From contig NZ_QGMY01000019.1 of NCBI RefSeq assembly GCF_003173355.1, forward strand, positions 1 to 54,162: a stretch of DNA of 54,162 nucleotides. Reading direction: 5' to 3'. The position numbers were made by a program, and so were the translations under genes. Position 1 is the first letter of the stretch. Every line of letters starts with the position of its first letter. The stretch is from Methanospirillum lacunae (GTDB lineage: Archaea; Halobacteriota; Methanomicrobia; Methanomicrobiales; Methanospirillaceae). The notes below the pieces were generated by a model. The model was not told where the DNA came from, ran no database searches, and saw only the letters and a list, made by a program, of their open reading frames with translations. Below are positions 8,801 through 17,406 of the stretch, in pieces.

Positions 8801-9859
8801 CTCTATCTCAGCATCCTCTGCATACGCTGAGATCCCGTGCTCAAACCCGGTGATACCGGCAAAGTTCTCAACCGTCGCACCTTTTGCCGTTGAGTCTATC
8901 AGCACACCCGATGTCCCCGTGTTGTCTGTTCCGGTGAACGAGATGGTATGACTGTTCCCGTCCAGGGTGACATCTGATGCCTGGATCTCGATGGCAAAAC
9001 TATTCGTTGTGGATATGTCTTCTTCAAGATAATACTCGGCATTTTCGCCAAATATCGTGTACGAAACATTCCCAGACCCGAAATCATTGTATGAATATCC
9101 GGTTTCAGGCTTCCCTCCCGTCGTGTTGAGCGCAACCCTGACTCCGGAACTGGTGCTCGTCACCGTCACAGTCCCGAGTGTTACAACACCTGAACCTGAA
9201 CCTTCGCTTGCCGGAGAGGTTGAAGATAAACTTCTGCTCATTGAGAAGAGACGTGTAGGAGTGGTAGGGGTATCAGATGAGTCGTCAGAACTCTCAGACA
9301 GGTTGGTGCTGTTTGTCAGCGAAAGACCGTCAGATCCAGAAGAACCTCCGGTGGATTCTGTCGTGTTTGATGCTTCAGAGAGCGAAGCAAAGGCAGCGGT
9401 AAGAGTCGTCTCCTCTTCAGCAGAACCAGCTGAGCCCGAATCCTCTGAACCGGTCGTGTTAGGTGCCGATGTCGTTGCGTTTGATGAAGATGAACCTGAA
9501 GAAGAGGCTGATAGTGTGGAGTTGGGGGCAGAGTCGGATGAAGACGTGTCTGGTGGAGAGGATGTATCTGATGTCTGAGAGCCGGAGGGTGATGATGTGT
9601 TCGTCGTTGACGTTGGATTGGTAGTTATTGTGGTTGAGGGACTGCTCGATGAAGACATATCGGTAGTTGATGAACCGGTAGTAGTTGTGGTTGAGGGATT
9701 GCTCGATGAAGACGTATCGATTGTGGCTCCTGAAGTTGAAGAAATGTCTGTAGATGCTGAACTACCGGAGGTATCAGTTGAATTCTCGTCTGCAAAAATG
9801 ACAGGTGTAGTCACTGCAAGGAGGATGACAAGTATGAGGAATAATCCAAAGACCTTCAT
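5813..9859 (-). CDS. Giant secreted beta-helix (NosD/PbH1-type) surface protein
   Basis: The protein has 1348 residues. A signal peptide (about 1-23) is followed by a Ser/Thr stalk with short repeats up to about residue 205, a strand-rich segment, and from about 270 to 1150 many parallel beta-helix turns (the G-N-x-A/N-I-T-x-N-N pattern, with YGI and GNNASFN). A C-terminal region contains a PT-rich linker (about 1200-1215) and a final beta domain. The pattern resembles NosD/right-handed beta-helix repeats used in carbohydrate-binding or adhesive surface proteins. No C-terminal sorting signal or membrane anchor is seen, so surface attachment is unknown. Base composition is a mosaic: AT-rich blocks near 6900-7300 and 7780-8500 lie inside GC-rich flanks. 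It is coupled by four-base overlaps to the genes on both sides. The adhesin or sheath role is inferred. Confidence 0.85.
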   Translation of the reverse strand: MKVFGLFLILVILLAVTTPVIFADENSTDTSGSSASTDISSTSGATIDTSSSSNPSTTTTTGSSTTDMSSSSSPSTTITTNPTSTTNTSSPSGSQTSDTSSPPDTSSSDSAPNSTLSASSSGSSSSNATTSAPNTTGSEDSGSAGSAEEETTLTAAFASLSEASNTTESTGGSSGSDGLSLTNSTNLSESSDDSSDTPTTPTRLFSMSRSLSSTSPASEGSGSGVVTLGTVTVTSTSSGVRVALNTTGGKPETGYSYNDFGSGNVSYTIFGENAEYYLEEDISTTNSFAIEIQASDVTLDGNSHTISFTGTDNTGTSGVLIDSTAKGATVENFAGITGFEHGISAYAEDAEIENNTVYWNDYGIYSNNTSATIFGNNASSNVYGIWASGAFANITDNIACFNNATGDGEVTGGYGIWSSGDYATIAGNNASFNSVNASREVTATNIVNIKVNATGGYGIYSTGSDVIIRDNIAYNNSAMAILNVSASGSSSVYSNSATATGGYGIEVTGSNATITNNNANLNSATASLNAYTHDSSNGYSDFNSATATGGYGIEVTSSNATITNNNANLNSATAILNSSVSTTIIDDITRSNSNSASVTGGYGIEVTGSNATITNNNANLNSATAILNSSGSISGSYIGNSDLNSASATGGFGIEATGTNVTMTNNNASSNYVTAILNASAFGHLSVSTNSNSASATGGYGINATGTDATITNNIANANTATVSASAFANAIKNATTTSLIGGFGINSTGNDATITGNNASFNSDSGIASSGQRSSITENTASRNVYGIRSSGGYANISDNIACFNNATGDGEVTGGYGIYSTGDYSTIQGNNASFNAVTGINSTSGSSSVVASHVNVTGGYGLFSIGKNSFIANNTANNNSAYASSSLRSTSYENITSTAMASGGYGIYSLGSNVTISGNQVNNNYVSTSSYSSGVSSNITSKSTSIGGYGIYSQGNNVTIENNHNNNNCAFSSSYSDSASTYSFAFHSSSSSSTGGTGIFSSGLYDTVSNNTASNNTITGSATATDYNLAIKTLTLTGGFGINTTGNDATITGNRVSGNRYGIGISNSATGLNLTGNRINQNTEAGLNISDNGGDGYIFNNYFGNDLNVCATASSAGQYHWNNSEPRLGSNIVGGSYHAGNYWSNPTGDGWSDQQTPNETGYSLTPYEVTSGVYDENPLIGTLPTTAPTLSPTVIPTATPTTTNDESDSYFMDQSDSTPDHPGIYLVITSATFSGSTASGSPGTLFLLLENKGTIQLSSQARIVLVPANALAQSIGEQPLVFKDGTYQLTYLLNVPSLAGTYVYIFKPMQITRDPTTGQDIRIPAGDPVQFTVTIGADGTVTVRSP
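7337..7545 (-). repeat. Dispersed internal duplication, copy A
   Basis: About 200 bp inside the beta-helix gene closely resemble copy B at 8560-8770. Both encode the run DNIACFNNATGDGEVTGGYG with similar flanks (NVYGI before it, GNNASFN after it). The copies lie about 1.2 kb apart and bracket the AT-rich tandem repeats, which could let that block recombine out or vary. Confidence 0.75.
7846..8390 (-). repeat. Tandem coding repeats of about 140-160 bp
   Basis: Four successive units begin near 7846, 7984, 8144 and 8284. Each encodes a version of GGYGIEVTGSNATITNNNAN, NLNSATA and a variable Ser-rich insert of different length. Bases are conserved in the core (GCATTGTTGTT, TCTATTCCGTA) and diverge in the inserts. 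Unit spacing stays in multiples of three. This suggests recent amplification under selection to keep the frame. Confidence 0.8.
8560..8770 (-). repeat. Dispersed internal duplication, copy B
   Basis: Partner of copy A (7337-7545). The conserved core is the DNA for DNIACFNNATGDGEVTGGYG, with near-identical bases over about 100 bp and lower similarity outside. Confidence 0.75.
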
Positions 9860-10620
9860 CGCACAACACCCATCCCCTGAAGTTTCTTCAGGTACTGGGC
9901 AGCTTTAGTCTTACCCTGTGGATCGTTGCTTATCGCGGTCTTAAAGGCAGACTTTGCCTCTGCGTACCGGTTCTGTGCAATCCTGATCACCCCGAGATTG
10001 GTATAGGCCATGGCAGCACCGGACGGATCGGCCTCAATCGCATTCAGAAATGCCATCTCTGCCGCTGTAATATCATTCTTCATGAACTTGGCACCCCCAA
10101 TGCCGGTGTACATATCCACAGCAACCTGGCCTTTTGCATCCCCTTCAGCAGCCTCAAATGCGGCAATCGCCTCGTCATATCTGCCGATTCCTGCAAGAAG
10201 CGTCCCTTTCTTGACGTTCGCCTCTGCAGTCAGTTCCTTATTGCCTGAAGCAGACACCCTGCCATAACTCGTCAGTGCTTCCTCCGGCCTGCCAAGTTTC
10301 TCCTGGGAAACCCCGAGGTTGATCCAGCCACGACCATACCCGGGATCGAGATCAACTGCCTTCTGATAACTCCCGGCTGCCAGATCAGGCTTGCCAAGTG
10401 CCATGTAACAGGTACCGATATTATTCAGCACCGGAGCCTGTGCAGGCCCTGTCGTCTCACCGAGTTCTTTCTCAAACGCAGCAAGTGCTCCGGCATAGTC
10501 CCCGGATGAGAACAGATCTGTACCGGCACCTTCTGCACGGGGAATCACAACCAACGCGGTTCCCACAACTACCAACAGGAAGACAAGCCATAGTATCCAG
10601 CGAGACCACCTCCTTTCCAT
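9856..10620 (-). CDS. Membrane-anchored or secreted TPR protein
   Basis: The 254-residue protein begins with a basic patch (MERRWSRW) and one hydrophobic segment (about 9-27), which is a signal anchor or signal peptide. Six to seven tetratricopeptide repeats follow (about 35-250) with the usual W/L-G-Y-A-A-P spacing, for example ALAAFEKEL, NIGTCYMALGKPDLAAGSY, INLGVSQEKLGRPEEAL and TNLGVIRIAQNRYAEA. TPR arrays hold protein partners. Because the stop overlaps the ATG of the giant surface protein, it could be an assembly or secretion helper for that protein (inference). An AAGGAGGTG stretch lies inside codons 2-5 instead of upstream of the start, and a hairpin abuts the start codon. Confidence 0.8.
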   Translation of the reverse strand: MERRWSRWILWLVFLLVVVGTALVVIPRAEGAGTDLFSSGDYAGALAAFEKELGETTGPAQAPVLNNIGTCYMALGKPDLAAGSYQKAVDLDPGYGRGWINLGVSQEKLGRPEEALTSYGRVSASGNKELTAEANVKKGTLLAGIGRYDEAIAAFEAAEGDAKGQVAVDMYTGIGGAKFMKNDITAAEMAFLNAIEADPSGAAMAYTNLGVIRIAQNRYAEAKSAFKTAISNDPQGKTKAAQYLKKLQGMGVVR

Positions 10621-10621
10621 A

Positions 10622-10639
10622 CACCCGGTTCTCCGGGTG
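10622..10639 (-). promoter_or_regulatory. Hairpin directly before the TPR start codon
   Basis: CACCCGG-TTCT-CCGGGTG is a perfect 7-bp stem with a four-base loop, ending one base before the ATG at 10620. In the mRNA it would sit just before the start codon, where a ribosome site normally lies, so it could limit or regulate translation of the operon. Confidence 0.5.
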
Positions 10640-10753
10640 CAAAGGCATAAAGGTTGAGGGAAAAATATCAGAACGCAGATGAAAAATTCTGCATATTTTA
10701 CATATTATTTTTAAATTATAAATTCTTAAAATTGATTAAATAGTGAAATGACT

Positions 10754-11065
10754 ACATTGTGCAGGACATAAAAAAGGATGAGTAATTTAAAGATACATAT
10801 GTAATAAAATATTGTGATACTTGACATCTTTCACAGAATTTCTGAATATCCTGCACAATGTAAAATTCAAAAACTGAGAAAATAAGATTCTTTGAATAAC
10901 CGAAACACAAAATTATTAGATATCATGAGCACAATAGAGGAAACAGAATAAATGTGCAGGACATTACTGTGCACCTGCGCAGACGGTAAAAAATTCTAAC
11001 CAAAACGTGCCGGATTTCAAAACCCGGCTAAAAATGCAGGACCCTGATTTATCACATACCTGCAC
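10754..11065. promoter_or_regulatory. Divergent promoter region with repeated TGTGCAGGACA-type sites
   Basis: The 516-bp AT-rich region between the TPR operon and the HTH-PAS gene holds repeated sites. ACATTGTGCAGGACAT lies at 10754-10769, its inverted form TCCTGCACAATGT at 10849-10861, and AATGTGCAGGACATT at 10951-10965. A spaced inverted pair, TGCAGG at 11035-11040 and CCTGCA at 11059-11064, comes last. The full sites have TGT/ACA half-site symmetry. They look like operators for a dimeric regulator, plausibly the adjacent HTH protein. TATA-like sequences for the minus-strand operon lie near 10700-10740. Confidence 0.55.
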
Positions 11066-11136
11066 CGGCATACAATAGCCTCGTAAATCAGGGGATTTGC
11101 TGATACGCGGCAGAAACTAAATCGGCTGACAAGAGT

Positions 11137-12684
11137 ATGATCATCACACAACAGAACCGGGAGACTGTCCTCCAGACATTTCGTGAGTATCCTGCAGGAC
11201 TCTCCATATCAGACCTCTCACGAAAATGTGGGGTCAATCGCAACAAGTGCTCTCAAATATGCAGCGATTATCACAAAAAGGACATACTCGGGCTGATTCA
11301 GAAGAGTTCATACAAGATATACTTCCTCAAACACCAGTCGGTCCTCAACCAGATCATAGAATCCATACATGGACCGGTACTGGTCGTCAACGAATCGTTT
11401 GCCGTCATTGGAACCAACAAAGAGTATAATACTACATTCAAGACCAACCCTGATGAGATCCTTGGCAGATCAGCAGAAGAGATGCTAAACCCCATCCTCC
11501 CTGATCTCATCCCGCTGATTAAAGAACAGGCACGACCTGGAATGGGCGGGAAAACAGCCACCTTCCCAGACGAGACCGGAGCACCCCGGTGCAGAACCCT
11601 CACCATTGCACTCAACGAAAGCCAGTTCTGTATCATCATCCTGAAGGCAGATACACCCATAGAGAACCAGGTCAATGACCTGACAAGGGCAGCAGAAAAC
11701 AAACTCAAATCAGCGTCCCTGGCACTCATGGCAGAAAAGACCTGGCCTGATGCACTTGGAGAGATCGCAAAAATACTCCACGAAACCATACCTGATACCC
11801 TTATTGTTACCCTGCTCATAGATGAACCGGCCAGTTCATGCACCATCCATACCGTCTCCACTCCTGAAAACACAGAGCAGCAGGAGATCCCTGACAAAAC
11901 CCCCATCCAGCTCAGCGGGATAGAACTTCTCCAGTACAAGACCACTAAACCGGTCACCTACTACACCGGAACCCAGGAATCCCTGCAAAACACCCCTCTC
12001 CCGGAAGCAATCAAGACATTATGCATGGAGAAGGGAATCTCCTCGATATCACTAATCGGAATCAATTCTGACAGTAGCCTGACCAGCGTCCTCGGTATCG
12101 GGACCGGGGATAGCAGTATATCGACAGATTATGTACGGCTCCTCTCTGCAGTATCCGGGTATCTCACCCTGCTCTGCACAGTCTGTGAGACCACTTCAAA
12201 AACACAGAAGATACAGGCAGAGTATCAGAAGCATTATAGCGAGATATATGCCCTGCTCACCGAAAAAAACCAGGAGAATGTTGGTCTCATCACAGAATCA
12301 GAACACCTCAGGGCAATCCTCGGATCTGTCCTTGATCTCATGAAGATCTTTCTCATTGTGGTCACCAGGCAGGGGACCCTCGTAGCAGTAAACAAGACTG
12401 CATGTACAGCATACCAGATACCCCAGCAGAAGCTTACAGACAAGGCACCATTATCAGCAATACTCCCGCCTGATCTCGCAGCATCGCTTATGGCCCTCGT
12501 TCCTGACGAGACCGGGCATTTTCAAAAATCGTCTCATGACCGGTACATAGAAGAGCAGCAGACCGGCCAGATCCACTGGTACCTTTTCTCTTCGCCCAGC
12601 ACACAACAGACAACCTCGTACCTCTTTATCGGCGAGCAGCAACCTGCAAAACTGATAAAATCCCTCAAATCACTGCAGACCTGA
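11137..12684 (+). CDS. HTH-PAS-GAF-PAS sensory regulator
   Basis: The 515-residue soluble protein starts with a winged-helix DNA-binding domain (about 1-65, with LSISDLSRKCGVNRNKCSQ as the helix-turn-helix). A PAS domain (about 70-165), a helical linker, a GAF-like domain (about 185-350), a coiled segment and a second PAS domain (about 385-500) follow. There is no histidine kinase, receiver or other output domain, so the HTH is the likely output: a one-component regulator responding to a small ligand or redox signal. It is divergent from the TPR/beta-helix operon, and the repeated sites between them suggest it may control that operon and itself (inference). It ends 14 bp before the convergent 7TM-PAS gene. 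Confidence 0.75.
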   Translation: MIITQQNRETVLQTFREYPAGLSISDLSRKCGVNRNKCSQICSDYHKKDILGLIQKSSYKIYFLKHQSVLNQIIESIHGPVLVVNESFAVIGTNKEYNTTFKTNPDEILGRSAEEMLNPILPDLIPLIKEQARPGMGGKTATFPDETGAPRCRTLTIALNESQFCIIILKADTPIENQVNDLTRAAENKLKSASLALMAEKTWPDALGEIAKILHETIPDTLIVTLLIDEPASSCTIHTVSTPENTEQQEIPDKTPIQLSGIELLQYKTTKPVTYYTGTQESLQNTPLPEAIKTLCMEKGISSISLIGINSDSSLTSVLGIGTGDSSISTDYVRLLSAVSGYLTLLCTVCETTSKTQKIQAEYQKHYSEIYALLTEKNQENVGLITESEHLRAILGSVLDLMKIFLIVVTRQGTLVAVNKTACTAYQIPQQKLTDKAPLSAILPPDLAASLMALVPDETGHFQKSSHDRYIEEQQTGQIHWYLFSSPSTQQTTSYLFIGEQQPAKLIKSLKSLQT

Positions 12685-12698
12685 ATAACCAGCATTGA

Positions 12699-14354
12699 TC
12701 AGGTCTTGCGTATATTTTCACCAGACCGGGATGGAGCAGTACTCATATTCTGTGTAGCCATCTCAACAATCTCTTCAAGAGTGTGACGATTCTCCTGGCC
12801 CAAACCACCATTCTCACTTCGTGCGATCTGAGAGACCTGGTTCCACAGGTACACATCATTTGCAACAATCCGGTTCAGAACCTCGTTGTCAAGACGCATC
12901 TGCCCCATGGCAGCACTGGTTTTTGAAATGTCCCGGATACACATCTCAACCAGAACCTGATCGTCATACACAAGCCTGCTCAGCCGTACCTCTGTCTCAA
13001 CCGGGACACCATCAGCAATAAAATCCCAGGGAAAGTCAATCAGGGTTCCGGCCGCTGCCTGTGAGATCTGGTATTTGAGTTTATCAGGAACATCAGACTG
13101 ACGACCCTGCACCGGGGCAGACAGCAGGCATGGGTCAAGACCGGTGATCTCAGATCTTTTCTTCCCAAAAAACTCCAGTGCCACCGGATTACAATCACTG
13201 ATGGTCCCGTTTGCAATAATCAGGATCGCATCACGGTGCGAGTTGAAAAACTCCCGGTATAAGAGTTCATGTCGTTTCCGCTCCTTTTCAATCAAAAGTC
13301 TGGAATTTGCTTCTGATACCTGCTTTTCAAGGAGTATATTATGGGTGATATCTGTTATCATGAGCAGGTATACCTCTTCTGCACCGATATTCCCATGATC
13401 ATGCTGGACAGATATCCGGTACCACCGGGTCTCATCATCGGTCGAGACCGATAGGGGAGATGCACTCTGGAGAAGATCCGGGCTCGTGAGCATGCCGGTA
13501 AACCCTTCAGGAAAGGCTGGAATTTCAGAAGGCTCCTTTCCAAAGACCTCAGCCAGACTTGTATGAAGGATCTTCTCTGCTGTCTGGTTCATATCAATAA
13601 TCTGACACCGGTTATTGAGCACGACAAGCCCGGACTCAACAACCCCAAAAAATCGCTCACGAAATACAGGAGAGAATGTGAGCAGATCAAAATAGAGCAT
13701 CCCGAACCCGAATATGAGTCCGCAGATTCCGAAATGTATACCTACCGGATTAAACCAGGGAAACAACCTGCTGTCAAAGAACGTGACAAGCAGAACAACC
13801 AGGCAGGATGTTCCGACAAGGATCAGGATCTGGTACTTGAACTGATCAGAAACATTCCTGTACTTCTGAATCAGAATGGCGATTCCTGCCAGATACAGAA
13901 TGCAGCATTTTACCAGTGCTGACATCCCGAATATCCACAAAAAAGAATCTAGCAAGGGAATACCAGAACTATAGGAGTAATGCCTGATCATCTGGAACAC
14001 GATATTTCCGATGATCGTATATCCAAGAAGGAAAGCAATGATCGGCCTCGTCAGATACTTTGACTTTCCTGCATAAAGCAGACAGAAGAAGAACCAGATG
14101 GTCGTGACAAGGTGACCACAGAAGTTGGTCAGGAGATTTAACACCGGAGATACTGGATATGGTCCGAATTCGGGATAGATCTCTCCTATATTTTCAAGGC
14201 CCAGGAGCAGGCAGATGATTGAGAGCAGAAAGAGGATCATCCAGAAGTAATACTGCCCAAGGATGGTTTTTCTCCGGTATACCTGAAGTGAGAGGTACAA
14301 AAGAATGACACTGCATTCAAGAGTAAATAATACCAGGAATGCAGTGACGGTCAT
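12699..14354 (-). CDS. 7TM-PAS-PAS membrane sensor lacking a kinase domain
   Basis: The 551-residue protein has seven hydrophobic segments in the first 230 residues, arranged like the 7TM sensor module of archaeal histidine kinases. Two PAS domains follow (about 240-345 and 365-480), joined by a short coiled coil (LLEKQVSEANSRLLIEKERKRHE). The tail of about 70 residues has no H-box or ATP-binding motif, so it cannot phosphorylate by itself. It may signal through a partner kinase or another protein. The PAS-PAS part is typical of Methanomicrobiales sensory proteins. It is convergent with the HTH-PAS regulator, and the two could form one sensory unit (inference). Confidence 0.75.
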   Translation of the reverse strand: MTVTAFLVLFTLECSVILLYLSLQVYRRKTILGQYYFWMILFLLSIICLLLGLENIGEIYPEFGPYPVSPVLNLLTNFCGHLVTTIWFFFCLLYAGKSKYLTRPIIAFLLGYTIIGNIVFQMIRHYSYSSGIPLLDSFLWIFGMSALVKCCILYLAGIAILIQKYRNVSDQFKYQILILVGTSCLVVLLVTFFDSRLFPWFNPVGIHFGICGLIFGFGMLYFDLLTFSPVFRERFFGVVESGLVVLNNRCQIIDMNQTAEKILHTSLAEVFGKEPSEIPAFPEGFTGMLTSPDLLQSASPLSVSTDDETRWYRISVQHDHGNIGAEEVYLLMITDITHNILLEKQVSEANSRLLIEKERKRHELLYREFFNSHRDAILIIANGTISDCNPVALEFFGKKRSEITGLDPCLLSAPVQGRQSDVPDKLKYQISQAAAGTLIDFPWDFIADGVPVETEVRLSRLVYDDQVLVEMCIRDISKTSAAMGQMRLDNEVLNRIVANDVYLWNQVSQIARSENGGLGQENRHTLEEIVEMATQNMSTAPSRSGENIRKT

Positions 14355-14598
14355 ATGATATACGGTACCTGGGTATTAGGGTTTGAATGTTACGAAAATA
14401 TGGCGGATATCTCTGGTATGTATCACAGTAACACAAGAAACCGATACAGGGTTTAAAAATGAAAGAAAAGTGAAATACAAGTATGATCCCTGTTGTTCGT
14501 GATCAAAAAATCAAACCCATGATAGTAAGACACCAATGAGGACTGGTTTAGTCTTTATCTCATAAAACCATCAATATGGTGTTTGTTTCATACATTAT

Positions 14599-14618
14599 AA
14601 AAATTAGGGCTAAAAATC
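14599..14618 (-). terminator. T-rich terminator after cheW
   Basis: On the minus strand two T5 runs (GATTTTTAG and AATTTTTAT) follow the cheW stop within 30 bases, which matches oligo-T termination in archaea. Confidence 0.4.
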
Positions 14619-14627
14619 GACTGATGA

Positions 14628-15200
14628 TTAAAGGTTTTGCCTGATATTTTCTACGATCTTCTTGATATTTAACCAAAGAATTAGTTTTTCTTTAGCGTCG
14701 TCTTCAATCTGGTGTTGCCTGATAACCCCGATCATAACATCCCCTATTGTATGATCTGTTGTCTGTTCTCCACGTTCAATTTCGTCACTTCCATAGGTGC
14801 TGACAGAGAAGACATCCTGAACAAGAACACCGATCTTCTTCCCCATAACCATCTGATCCAGAACGATGATTCTTGGGTTCTTTGCAGCTTCTTCGTTTGT
14901 AGTAATGTGAAGGATCTCTTTAAGATCAATGATTGTTGTAATGGCACCCCGAAGATCTATTATCCCCTTAATATATGGTGGAGATTCAGGAATCGGAGTG
15001 ATATCTTCTCCTGCAATCACTTCCCTGATGTCAAAGAGATCAAATGCAAATATCTCCTTGCCTATCTTAAACTCCACGACCTGAACTGAATTGCCTGATT
15101 TTCCACGTGCCAGGATCTTTCTGACAACACTGCCCGTTCCCCGGCGTTTACGCCTGTTTTTACGGCTTTTTTCTGATGCTGTTGTTGCTGTCTCCATCAT
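14628..15200 (-). CDS. cheW: Chemotaxis coupling protein CheW
   Basis: The 190-residue protein has a basic N-terminal extension (about 1-38, KSRKNRRKRRG) before a CheW fold. Recognisable parts are VQVVEFKIGKEIFAFDL, VREV-like IREVIAGEDITPIPESP, YIKGIIDLRGAITTIIDL and the C-terminal strand pattern ending in IGVIRQHQI. CheW links chemoreceptors to the kinase CheA at the inner membrane face. It lies 24 bp after the receptor gene on the same strand, with an AAGGAG site, so receptor and coupler are co-expressed. No cheA, cheY, cheB or cheR is in the window. The basic tail is unusual and may bind lipid head groups or nucleic acid. Confidence 0.9.
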   Translation of the reverse strand: MMETATTASEKSRKNRRKRRGTGSVVRKILARGKSGNSVQVVEFKIGKEIFAFDLFDIREVIAGEDITPIPESPPYIKGIIDLRGAITTIIDLKEILHITTNEEAAKNPRIIVLDQMVMGKKIGVLVQDVFSVSTYGSDEIERGEQTTDHTIGDVMIGVIRQHQIEDDAKEKLILWLNIKKIVENIRQNL

Positions 15201-15224
15201 CTGCTCCTTTTGTCCTGACCCGCA

Positions 15225-17216
15225 TCAGACGATGAACTTGTTCATCTCATTAGAGATTCTCTGAATTGCCAATGCCCCGTCATTAACAACTTTATTAACC
15301 TGACTGACTGCACCTGAAACTTCTTCAGTAGACGCTGCAGATCCTGCTGCTTCATCTGATGTTTTTTCAATCAGAGTTCCCAGTTCATGAACACTCGCCG
15401 TGATCTCCTGGGTAGCAGCTGCCTGCTCTTCTGTCCCTCCGGCAATATCACTCATCTGCTGATTTATATCATCTATCTCAGAGGCGATCTGGTTGAATAG
15501 GACAAGGGTTTCAGAAACTGCCTCATTGCCAGTATATACCTCCTGTGTTGACTTCTTCATCGCTTCAGTAACTTCAGTAATTCTTTTCTGGAGGTTTCCT
15601 ATGATCTCGGCAATATCTTCAGTTGAGTCCTGGGAATCCTGGGCAAGATCCTTTACTTCATCAGCTACGACTGCAAATCCGAGTCCGGCTTCTCCTGCCC
15701 GGGCTGCTTCTATTGCAGCGTTGAGGGCCAGCAGACTTGTCTGATCAGCTATCCGTGAGATAAGGAATACGATCTTTCCGATTTCCTCCATCTGTTCGCT
15801 GATATCGTTGACCATTGCTTCAGTTGTTGATACTGACTTCATGATCTCTGACATATTCTTGTCAGCCTGGTTTGCGAGCGTCTTTCCGCGGGCAGAAAGT
15901 TCAACAGTCTTCATGGCAGTCGTCGATGCCATCTCTGATTTAGAAGCGATGGTAGCAACTATTTTTGATAACTCATCCAGTGCCACCAGACTTTGTTTTA
16001 CTCCATCACGACTCTGGTTTGAGTATGAACTCACATTTACTGCACCATCGGCAACAACACTTACACTGCCTGCAATCTCCTCCATACTTGCGGCAGTCTC
16101 TTCCATCCCTGATGTTAACGCTTCAATTTCAGTTTTAACTCCTCGTATTGCCAGAGAACACTGGATACCAACCTGGTTCATTGCATCTTTAAAGGTCAGA
16201 AATTCTCCTTTGACTTGTATCGAGTCATCGAACCTGGGTGTAAAATTAGATGAGGCATACGAGTCGGCAAGTTTCATGGCTTCGTGCAGGGGCTTTACAA
16301 TTGCATCAATAAGTTCATTGATTCTTGAGATCATCCCAAGGAAATCGCCCCTGTAATCACCGGTATTAATCCGTCTGGAGAGGTTTCCATTCCCTGCTTC
16401 ATCGGCAATATTCTGGATGTCATTACTGACTCCGTTGATGACTACTGTCATATCGTCAAAAGTTTTTGAAACCCGGGCTAATTCATCATCCCCATCCATC
16501 TGTATCCGGTATTCCAGGTTACCCTTCCCGATCTCTCCCATACCCTTGAATAGGAGGGTAAGTTGCTGATTCAGTCTTGAACTGACGAGATAGAAGATCA
16601 GGCAAATCAGGATAACAGTAATCACTAAGATGAGGATAGAAAGATTCCTGATAATTGAGTACAGATCCTGGGATTCTGCATATTCAGCTTTTGCGTCCTT
16701 CTCGTTTATTTCTATGAGGCTGTCAAGGACTGTATTCACTTCATCCATTAACTGCTTCGTTTCAGTATCCAGCAAATTTGTTGCATCTTCATGCTTTCCC
16801 TCCGATGCAAGAGCCATCACCTCTTTTGCAGAAGTTTTATATTCTTTCCAGTTTGAGTCAAATTTGTTTATGATTGACAGATCTTCTGATGACAGGTCCG
16901 TTTTTCTGAACTGGTCAACCTGTTCCATCATCTTCTTTTCATGATCTGTGAGTTTTTCAGATATTACAGCCATCTTTGCCTTATCTGTCTGACACACATA
17001 ATCTACGACAGAATAGGAGTATTCCATGAAAAAAATGTCTGCTTTACTGGTCTGCATGAGTGGTTCAAGTTGGTCTGAAAACATTTTATGAACCATTTCA
17101 TTCATAGCATATGTCCCATAAATGCCAGCACTACCAAGGACGAGTGCAAATAAGATTGTAATAACAATCTGGATCTTAAGTTTGTTCACCAGTGACTGCT
17201 TTTGAAAAGATATCAT
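15225..17216 (-). CDS. Methyl-accepting chemotaxis protein
   Basis: The 663-residue receptor has TM1 at about 13-35, an extracytoplasmic four-helix-bundle sensor (about 36-190), TM2 at about 190-212, a HAMP domain (about 213-265) and a second HAMP-like segment to about 330. A long cytoplasmic signalling coiled coil with the conserved hairpin follows ([20 protein letters not shown]). It senses a ligand outside the cell and controls a CheA kinase. Glu/Gln-rich heptads on both sides of the hairpin are potential methylation sites. It forms a two-gene unit with cheW and has its own TATA box near 17410. The ligand is unknown. Confidence 0.92.
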   Translation of the reverse strand: MISFQKQSLVNKLKIQIVITILFALVLGSAGIYGTYAMNEMVHKMFSDQLEPLMQTSKADIFFMEYSYSVVDYVCQTDKAKMAVISEKLTDHEKKMMEQVDQFRKTDLSSEDLSIINKFDSNWKEYKTSAKEVMALASEGKHEDATNLLDTETKQLMDEVNTVLDSLIEINEKDAKAEYAESQDLYSIIRNLSILILVITVILICLIFYLVSSRLNQQLTLLFKGMGEIGKGNLEYRIQMDGDDELARVSKTFDDMTVVINGVSNDIQNIADEAGNGNLSRRINTGDYRGDFLGMISRINELIDAIVKPLHEAMKLADSYASSNFTPRFDDSIQVKGEFLTFKDAMNQVGIQCSLAIRGVKTEIEALTSGMEETAASMEEIAGSVSVVADGAVNVSSYSNQSRDGVKQSLVALDELSKIVATIASKSEMASTTAMKTVELSARGKTLANQADKNMSEIMKSVSTTEAMVNDISEQMEEIGKIVFLISRIADQTSLLALNAAIEAARAGEAGLGFAVVADEVKDLAQDSQDSTEDIAEIIGNLQKRITEVTEAMKKSTQEVYTGNEAVSETLVLFNQIASEIDDINQQMSDIAGGTEEQAAATQEITASVHELGTLIEKTSDEAAGSAASTEEVSGAVSQVNKVVNDGALAIQRISNEMNKFIV

Positions 17217-17406
17217 TTTTCCCCCGATTCTCTCTTATGGCACTCTTAACCTAGATCTTCCTGATCTATGATTGCTCAGCATGATGTCGAACTATCAAGA
17301 CTCGATGATGTATTATCAATCGCGTGCAGAATTTGTAAATTTGAATTCTGGCTTCGACATGCATCTTTCCTGAAGATGGCCGTCAAACAACTCCTCCGAC
17401 ATTATC

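Noticed and set aside
9057-9578. Plus-strand frame of 173 codons
   Set aside because: It is the complement of the Ser/Thr-rich stalk of the beta-helix gene; its acidic, Val/Ser/Glu-rich product is typical of such antisense frames.
11298-11957. Minus-strand frame of 219 codons
   Set aside because: It is antisense to the HTH-PAS-GAF-PAS gene, which has recognisable domains and a start with matching context.
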